A stretch of DNA of 11,155 nucleotides from CAXTTV01 sp964247295. GTDB lineage: Bacteria > Chloroflexota > Ktedonobacteria > Ktedonobacterales > Ktedonobacteraceae. The stretch's first letter is position 1; each line of letters starts with the position of its first letter. A program made the translations under genes and the position numbers. The stretch is from the NCBI GenBank assembly GCA_964247295.1, contig CAXTTV010000164.1, positions 1-11,155 on the forward strand, written 5' to 3'. Shown here in pieces: positions 7,049 to 11,155 of the stretch. The notes under the pieces were generated by a model. It saw only the letters and a program-made list of their open reading frames with translations. It did not search any database and was not told where the DNA came from.

Positions 7049-7423
7049 TTACGCGATAGGAGCAAGCACGAAGCGACCATAGGCGATAAACAATGCCAGC
7101 AGGAGCAGGACCAGAGGTCCAACCAAATGATTATTCTCATGCCTGCGTACATGGACGATAAGTGCTCCAATCATTGTTAGAACCAGACAGATTGCGGCAA
7201 CCGGTGTCAACCAAGGGAGGATTCTGAAGGCCGCCGGTAAAATCAGTCCCAGCCCTCCAAGAACCTCTAAGACACCGATGAGCCGAACAATTCCAGGGGA
7301 AAAATCTTCAACATACCCCATGAACGGCTTTAATTTTTCGATAGGTTGTAAAACCTTCGGAAAGCCAGCGCCTATAAAGGCCAGGGCAACAAAAACCTGT
7401 AACACCCAGAGCACAATATTCAT
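7049..7423 (-). CDS. DoxX-like small integral membrane protein
   Basis: The start is ATG at 7423, with AGGAG 7 nt upstream. An upstream extension to 7459 would add a basic 12-residue stretch not typical of the family. The 124 residues give four membrane segments (about 1-22, 41-60, 65-88, 96-117), the DoxX/DoxX_2 layout. Family features are visible: FIGAGFPKVL in TM1, GVLEVLGGLGLILPAAF in TM2, LTPVAAICLVLTMIGALIVH in TM3, and a closing LLALFIAYGRF. DoxX proteins are linked to quinone-related and thiol/oxidative-stress redox processes in some organisms, but most have no known reaction. The gene is apparently monocistronic: its own terminator follows, and its start faces the dehalogenase start across 201 bp. 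I am confident of the family and not of the role. Confidence 0.88.
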   Translation of the reverse strand: MNIVLWVLQVFVALAFIGAGFPKVLQPIEKLKPFMGYVEDFSPGIVRLIGVLEVLGGLGLILPAAFRILPWLTPVAAICLVLTMIGALIVHVRRHENNHLVGPLVLLLLALFIAYGRFVLAPIA

Positions 7424-7442
7424 CCTATTTCTCCTAATCATT

Positions 7443-7471
7443 CTTATATGAACAGTCATCTATATTGAAAA
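7443..7471 (-). promoter_or_regulatory. Possible promoter of the DoxX-like gene
   Basis: On the minus strand TTTTCA (7471-7466), a 17-nt spacer and TATAAG (7448-7443) match 4 and 5 of 6 sigma-70 bases. The predicted transcript start near 7436 would leave a leader of about 13 nt that just includes the AGGAG. That is short, so confidence is limited. Confidence 0.3.
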
Positions 7472-7487
7472 AGTGGCTAACTTCCTT

Positions 7488-7504
7488 TTAGAAACCAATT
7501 CTAA
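7488..7504. promoter_or_regulatory. Candidate operator between the DoxX and dehalogenase genes
   Basis: TTAGAAaccaaTTCTAA is a perfect 6-bp dyad with a 5-nt centre. It overlaps one copy of the direct repeat TAGAAACC (7489-7496, repeated at 7507-7514, 18 bp start to start). CTATATT at 7460-7466 also pairs with AATATAG at 7503-7509. Such nested symmetry in an AT-rich divergent intergenic region suits a regulator binding site, but no regulator gene is in the window. Confidence 0.35.
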
Positions 7505-7545
7505 TATAGAAACCGGAGATAATCAAGTCTTGAGATACTTAAGTG

Positions 7546-7572
7546 TTGGCAAAGAGTTTTGCATGATACAAT
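7546..7572 (+). promoter_or_regulatory. Possible promoter of the haloalkane dehalogenase gene
   Basis: TTGGCA (5 of 6) at 7546-7551 and TACAAT (5 of 6) at 7567-7572 are separated by 15 nt, two shorter than ideal. A transcript from here would start near 7579. That excludes the upstream TTG (7559) and ATG (7571) starts and supports the ATG at 7625 as the true start. Confidence 0.35.
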
Positions 7573-7624
7573 GAATTTTATAAACAGTTTTTTGCCGGAG
7601 TCCTACGCACGAAAGGAACTGCTG

Positions 7625-8524
7625 ATGAAGGTACTGCGAACTCCAGAAGAGCGTTTCGTGAATCTACCCGGATACACCTTTACTCCGCATTACATTGAAA
7701 TCGCTGGTCTACGCATCCATTATTTGGATGAAGGGCCCGACGAGGCTGATCCTATTTTGTTGCTGCATGGAGAGCCTTCATGGAGCTATCTGTATCGTAA
7801 AATGATCCCTCCGCTTGTCGCGGCGGGCTGGAGAGTTATTGCGCCAGATCTGGTAGGGTTTGGTCGCTCAGACAAACTTCCTGATCGTGAGGGGTATACG
7901 TATAGGCGACACGTCAATTGGATGAAAGGATTTATCGAAGGGTTAGACCTGCGGCAAATCACCTTATTTGGGCAGGACTGGGGCGGGTTAATTGGATTGA
8001 GAGTCGCGACCGAGATGGAGCCGCGTTTCGCGAATATTATTGCCTCCAACACAGCTCTGCCTACTGGAGATACACCACCGACCGAGGCTTTTTTGCGATG
8101 GCAACGGTTCTCGCAGGAGACTCCCCGTTTTCATGCTGGTGGGATTGTCAAAGGTGCTTGTGTAAGTGAGCTTCCAGCCGAAGTAATCGCGGCCTATGAC
8201 GCGCCTTTCCCAGACGATAGTTATCTTGCTGGTGCGCGCCAGTTCCCTTTATTGGTCCCCACTCGTCCGGATGATCCTGCCTCCGCCGATAATCGCCGGG
8301 CCTGGGAAGTGCTGAAACGCTGGGAAAAGCCTTTCTTGACCGCCTTTAGCGACGCTGATCCGGTTACCCGTGGTGGTGATCTTGTCTTCCAGAATCTGGT
8401 TCCGGGCGCGCGGGGTCAGCCGCATAGCACGATTGTGGGTGGCGGCCATTTTCTTCAAGAAGACAAAGGTGAAGAGCTTGCTGGTATCACCCTCTATTTT
8501 CTTAATCGAGCAGGCCAAAGGTAG
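7625..8524 (+). CDS. Haloalkane dehalogenase, type I (HLD-I/DhmA-like), alpha/beta hydrolase
   Basis: The start is ATG at 7625 with AAGGA 7 nt upstream, and the protein opens MKVLRTPEERF as family members do. A frame extension to 7559 adds 22 residues with no such support. The 299 residues are typical in length. They carry LHGEPSWSYLYRKMIPPL (47-64, the HLD-I form of the oxyanion loop, with Glu50 rather than the Asn of HLD-II), and FGQDWGGLIGL (115-125) with nucleophile Asp118 and halide-binding Trp119. The likely acid is Asp243 in FSDADPVTRG and the base His275 in VGGGHFLQED. Trp159 in the cap (FLRWQRFSQ) is a candidate second halide ligand. The enzyme hydrolyses a carbon-halogen bond through an alkyl-Asp ester, releasing alcohol, halide and a proton in the cytoplasm; the natural substrate is unknown. 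Related epoxide hydrolases lack this Trp119/acid arrangement, so dehalogenase is preferred. It converges on the SDR gene. Confidence 0.9.
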   Translation: MKVLRTPEERFVNLPGYTFTPHYIEIAGLRIHYLDEGPDEADPILLLHGEPSWSYLYRKMIPPLVAAGWRVIAPDLVGFGRSDKLPDREGYTYRRHVNWMKGFIEGLDLRQITLFGQDWGGLIGLRVATEMEPRFANIIASNTALPTGDTPPTEAFLRWQRFSQETPRFHAGGIVKGACVSELPAEVIAAYDAPFPDDSYLAGARQFPLLVPTRPDDPASADNRRAWEVLKRWEKPFLTAFSDADPVTRGGDLVFQNLVPGARGQPHSTIVGGGHFLQEDKGEELAGITLYFLNRAGQR

Positions 8525-8569
8525 TGACCTGTTGTATCGCTCAAGAAGGAAAACCTCCCGAGTGCTTAT

Positions 8570-8595
8570 GGGCCGCCTTCCATTGGGGGTGGTCC
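8570..8595 (+). terminator. Weak hairpin between the dehalogenase and SDR stops
   Basis: In plus-strand RNA GGGCCGCC (8570-8577) can pair with GGTGGTCC (8588-8595) over 8 bp, including two G-U pairs, with a 10-nt loop. No T-run follows, and on the minus strand the G-U pairs become mismatches. It could help end dehalogenase transcription, but it is not a canonical terminator. Confidence 0.2.
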
Positions 8596-8604
8596 ACTCT
8601 CTGG

Positions 8605-9399
8605 TCATGACATCACGCTACCGCCATCGATATTCATTGCCTGACCAGTAATCCCCTTACTGAGATCCTGAGCAAGGAAGACCGCGATTGCCGCGACCTC
8701 CTCGGGCGCGATCAGGCGTTTTTGAGGGCTCAGGTTCGCCAGATACTCACGGGCCTGGGTCTCGCTCATTCCGGTGCGCTGCACCATATTGTGAACACTC
8801 TTATCGGTCATAGGGGTATCCACGTAAGCGGGGCAGATTGCATTCACCGTGATGTTATAGGGGAGCATCTCCACAGCTAGCGCGCGTGTCAGGCCCAGCA
8901 CTCCATGTTTGGAGGCCGTATAGGCTGTGATATAGCGGTCGCCCACGCGTGAGGCAATCGAAGCGATATTAATGATGCGCCCACTGCGTTGTCCTACAAG
9001 GTAGGGGATAAAGGTTTTACTTACCGAATACACACTGGTCAGATTTACTGCCAGCATCTGGTGCCAGAGCTCATCGGGATGATCCAGAAATTTATGACTA
9101 CCGGCATTACCAGCATTATTTACCAGAATGTCCAGGCCACCCAGACCGTTGAGAGCGACCGAAGCTAGATTCGTGACCTGCTCCTGATCTGTAACGTCGC
9201 AAGCAATCGCCACAGCCTTACGTCCCAGCACCTTGATCTCCTGTACTAGAGTCTCCAGATCTGAAGCAGTGCGTGAGCTTACCGCCACATTCGCCCCTTC
9301 TTGAGCCAGAGCCAGGGCGATACTTCTGCCAATGCCGCGTCCCGCTCCTGTAACGACAGCACGTTTTCCCGCGAGTGAAAGGTGTTGTTCCTGTCCCAT
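8605..9399 (-). CDS. Short-chain dehydrogenase/reductase (classical SDR)
   Basis: The start is ATG at 9399, preceded by AAAGGAG about 10 nt upstream. The frame runs on to 9486 but the added 29 residues are not SDR-like. The 264 residues show every classical landmark: TGAGRGIG at 17-24 for dinucleotide binding, DVT at 68-70, NNAG at 94-97, Asn119, and catalytic Ser147, Tyr160 and Lys164 (YTASK). The C-terminal part has TPMTD and ITGQAMNIDGG. Arg43 after the second strand (VAVSSR) hints at NADP(H) preference. It probably oxidises a secondary alcohol or reduces a ketone, as in FabG-like or hydroxyacyl-type SDRs, but the substrate cannot be read. It is divergent from the FAD oxidoreductase across 179 bp with a shared palindrome, and convergent with the dehalogenase, whose alcohol product is a conceivable but unproven substrate. 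Confidence 0.92.
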   Translation of the reverse strand: MGQEQHLSLAGKRAVVTGAGRGIGRSIALALAQEGANVAVSSRTASDLETLVQEIKVLGRKAVAIACDVTDQEQVTNLASVALNGLGGLDILVNNAGNAGSHKFLDHPDELWHQMLAVNLTSVYSVSKTFIPYLVGQRSGRIINIASIASRVGDRYITAYTASKHGVLGLTRALAVEMLPYNITVNAICPAYVDTPMTDKSVHNMVQRTGMSETQAREYLANLSPQKRLIAPEEVAAIAVFLAQDLSKGITGQAMNIDGGSVMS

Positions 9400-9456
9400 G
9401 ATTTGTTGTCTCCTTTCCGGGTCTTCCGTTCTCCAAAAGCAAATAGCTTTCCTTGT

Positions 9457-9486
9457 AGTATGCCTTTTGTTCCTAACAAAAGGCAA
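9457..9486 (-). promoter_or_regulatory. Possible promoter of the SDR gene
   Basis: On the minus strand TTGCCT (9486-9481), an 18-nt spacer and CATACT (9462-9457) each match 4 of 6 sigma-70 bases, giving a leader of about 50 nt before the ATG at 9399. The spacer and both boxes coincide with the perfect palindrome at 9461-9485, the classical arrangement for repression by promoter occlusion. The boxes alone are weak. Confidence 0.35.
9461..9485. promoter_or_regulatory. Perfect 11-bp palindromic operator candidate in the SDR/FAD-oxidoreductase intergenic region
   Basis: TGCCTTTTGTT (9461-9471) and AACAAAAGGCA (9475-9485) are exact reverse complements around a 3-nt centre, CCT. The dyad is 25 bp long, the size of a TetR/LysR/GntR-type site, and lies in the 179-bp gap between two divergent genes. 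It lacks a T-run on either side and sits upstream of both genes, so a terminator is unlikely. The regulator is not encoded in the window. Confidence 0.55.
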
Positions 9487-9512
9487 GGCTTGTGGTCCAG
9501 ACAGAGTAGAGC

Positions 9513-9540
9513 TTGTGAACCGGCCACCGTGTACTACAAT
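9513..9540 (+). promoter_or_regulatory. Probable sigma-70 promoter of the FAD oxidoreductase gene
   Basis: TTGTGA (9513-9518, 4 of 6) and TACAAT (9535-9540, 5 of 6) are separated by 16 nt. Transcription would begin near 9547, about 32 nt before the GTG start. It lies 28 bp downstream of the palindrome, so a bound regulator would sit just upstream of this promoter while overlapping the SDR promoter. Confidence 0.5.
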
Positions 9541-9578
9541 AGAAAGAGATAGGTCGTTGTAAGAGATGCGGAAAGCAG

Positions 9579-11102
9579 GTGATTTCTATCTATTTCAATA
9601 AAGCGTATGATGCGATTGTGGTCGGCTCTGGACCGAATGGTTTGGCGGCGGCCATCACTTTAGCTCGTGAGGGGATATCCGTACTGGTGCTTGAGGGGAA
9701 AGAAACCATAGGGGGTGGAGCGCGCTCCAAAGAGTTAACCTTGCCCGGTTTTGTCCACGATGTTTGTTCGGCCATTCACCCCCTGGGGATCGGTTCCCCG
9801 TTTTTCCAGAGCCTACCCCTGAATCTGTACGGTCTGGAGTGGATACAGCCGTCTGTCCCGCTAGCCCACCCACTAGATGATGGATCCGCCGTTTTGCTGG
9901 AGAGATCTGTCGCTAGAACGGCTGCCGGCCTTGGCGAGGACGCAGAGGAATATGTGAAGTTGATTGAGCCGCTCACCGGGTACTGGGACGAACTGGTCGA
10001 GGGAGGCCTGGGTCCTTTGCGTCCTGGCTCGCTTCGCCATCCATTGATTATGGCTCGTTTTGGGTTACAAGCGCGGCGATCGGTTCAGGGGCTGGTCGAT
10101 CAGCATTTTAAGGGAAGGCGTGCACGCGCGCTTTTCGCCGGACTTGGCGCGCATTCACAGATCTCACTGGATCAACCGCTGACCGCTGCCGCCGCATTGA
10201 TGCTCGGGGTAGCTGGACACACCGTTGGCTGGCCGCTGCCGCGCGGTGGTTCGCAGATGCTTACTGAGGCGCTGGCGGACTATCTGCGTTCCCTTGGGGG
10301 AGAGATCATCACAGAGGTGGAAGTCAAAGATTTGAAGGATCTCCCTGAAACAAAGGCCGTGCTCTGTGACGTTGCGCCTCGTCAGCTTCTAGGGATGGGA
10401 GCGTCACGGTTCTCTAGTCGTTATCGGAAGGGGCTGGAAGCCTTCCGCTACGGCCCTGGTGTCTTTAAGATAGATCTGGCGTTAGATGGACCTGTTCCCT
10501 GGACCGCGCCTGAGTGTCAGCATGCCGGAACGCTTCACCTTGGGGGAAGCTTTGAAGAGATCGTCGATTCCGAACGTCTGATCGCCCAAGGCAGGCATCC
10601 CGAACGCCCTTACGTCCTGGTCGCGCAGCAGAGCCTGTTCGATCCCAGTCGTGCGCCTGCCGGGAAACAGGTACTTTGGGCCTATTGCCATGTCCCTAAT
10701 GGCTCCATTGAAGATATGACCGCGCGGATTGAAGATCAGATTGAACGCTTTGCCCCTGGATTTCGTCAGCGGATTCTCGCCCGGCACACCATGGGTCCAG
10801 GTGACTATGAAGCCTATAACCCCAACTATATTGGAGGGGATATCAATGGAGGAATGCAGGACCTCTGGCAGTTCTTCACGCGCCCGGTCTTGAGAGCCGT
10901 GCCGTATACCACCTCGGCAAAAAATATCTATCTTTGTTCCTCCTCCACGCCGCCGGGTGGGGGGGTGCATGGGATGTGCGGTTATTACTGTGCCAGAGCC
11001 GCGCTACATCGTTCGTTTGCACAGCATAAGCAGGCAAAAATTTCTGAAGAATCATCTAAGGAAGAGCAGACAGAGTCTTTTGGGAGTACCAATCATGCAT
11101 AA
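9579..11102 (+). CDS. FAD-dependent oxidoreductase, PYROXD2/phytoene-desaturase-like
   Basis: GTG at 9579 is the first usable start: an in-frame TAG lies at 9540-9542 and the FAD motif begins only ten codons in. The ribosome site is poor (GGAAAG at 9570-9575, 3 nt spacing). The 507 residues open with YDAIVVGSGPNGLAAAITLA (10-29), the G-x-G-x-x-G Rossmann loop with Glu39 for the FAD ribose, then IGGGARS. Later come GVAGHTVGWPLPRGGSQML, typical of this branch, and GPGDYEAYNPNYIGGDINGG. Near the C terminus is CSSSTPPGGGVHGMCGYYCA, the second FAD-contacting motif of the carotenoid-desaturase/PYROXD2 superfamily. A soluble flavoenzyme oxidising a lipid-like or isoprenoid-like substrate is a fair family-level guess. 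No phytoene synthase or other carotenoid gene is nearby, so a desaturase in carotenogenesis is not favoured. The last 25 residues are charged and variable. Confidence 0.88.
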   Translation: MISIYFNKAYDAIVVGSGPNGLAAAITLAREGISVLVLEGKETIGGGARSKELTLPGFVHDVCSAIHPLGIGSPFFQSLPLNLYGLEWIQPSVPLAHPLDDGSAVLLERSVARTAAGLGEDAEEYVKLIEPLTGYWDELVEGGLGPLRPGSLRHPLIMARFGLQARRSVQGLVDQHFKGRRARALFAGLGAHSQISLDQPLTAAAALMLGVAGHTVGWPLPRGGSQMLTEALADYLRSLGGEIITEVEVKDLKDLPETKAVLCDVAPRQLLGMGASRFSSRYRKGLEAFRYGPGVFKIDLALDGPVPWTAPECQHAGTLHLGGSFEEIVDSERLIAQGRHPERPYVLVAQQSLFDPSRAPAGKQVLWAYCHVPNGSIEDMTARIEDQIERFAPGFRQRILARHTMGPGDYEAYNPNYIGGDINGGMQDLWQFFTRPVLRAVPYTTSAKNIYLCSSSTPPGGGVHGMCGYYCARAALHRSFAQHKQAKISEESSKEEQTESFGSTNHA

Positions 11103-11155
11103 AACATGAGTCATCCCGAATTTTGATACCGTTGGCGAACCCTTGAAGGGGCTAG

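Noticed and set aside
314..10725. The heptamer GACCGCG occurs about eight times counting both strands.
   Set aside because: CCGCG is common throughout the window in many contexts and reading frames; it looks like genome signature or codon usage rather than a functional site, and needs whole-genome counts.
9579..11102. Reading the flavoprotein as a carotenoid biosynthesis phytoene desaturase.
   Set aside because: There are no carotenoid genes in the neighbourhood, and the internal motifs fit the PYROXD2-like branch better.
11103..11155. Short CCC-TTGAA-GGG symmetry and the ATG at 11106 after the flavoprotein gene.
   Set aside because: The stem is only three pairs, the ATG frame stops after six codons, and the window ends too soon to judge a terminator.

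Overview
This is an 11.2 kb bacterial window of roughly 50% GC, with tight genes, ATG/GTG starts and purine-rich Shine-Dalgarno sites. The mix of a DUF4388-like protein, a sulfite-oxidase-type membrane molybdoenzyme, an AI-2E permease, a type I haloalkane dehalogenase and a PYROXD2-like flavoprotein would suit a soil or filamentous Chloroflexota (Ktedonobacteria-like) bacterium. That placement is an inference from gene style only; no rRNA or other phylogenetic marker is present. I see no insertion sequence, phage gene, tRNA, rRNA or CRISPR array.

Layout. (1) 1-2817, plus strand: the tail of a helical protein, then a DUF4388-like/winged-helix protein, then a 12-TM APC-type permease with a long polar tail. 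Gaps are 54 and 27 nt, so this may be one operon. (2) 2911-4536, minus strand: a membrane-anchored molybdopterin oxidoreductase with an internal twin-arginine motif before its fifth membrane segment. (3) 4760-5902, plus: an AI-2E family transporter, divergent from the molybdoenzyme. (4) 5944-6843, minus: a four-TM protein that looks like a sensor histidine kinase whose phospho-acceptor His has been replaced and whose ATPase domain is absent. (5) 7049-7423, minus: a small DoxX-like membrane protein with a clear intrinsic terminator, divergent from a haloalkane dehalogenase (7625-8524, plus). (6) 8605-9399, minus: an SDR oxidoreductase, divergent from a large FAD-dependent oxidoreductase (9579-11102, plus). 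A perfect 11-bp inverted repeat sits in their shared promoter region.

How they fit together. The right half (7.0-11.1 kb) is rich in small-molecule redox enzymes arranged as divergent and convergent pairs. A dehalogenase yielding an alcohol, an SDR able to oxidise alcohols, and a flavoprotein could form a detoxification or catabolic neighbourhood, but nothing in the sequence proves a shared pathway. No evidently new multi-gene system is visible. The best leads are the degenerate kinase, the internal-Tat molybdoenzyme and the SDR/flavoprotein operator. Start codons were moved downstream of the longest frame for four genes (5944-6843, 7049-7423, 7625-8524, 8605-9399), on Shine-Dalgarno and family-length grounds.
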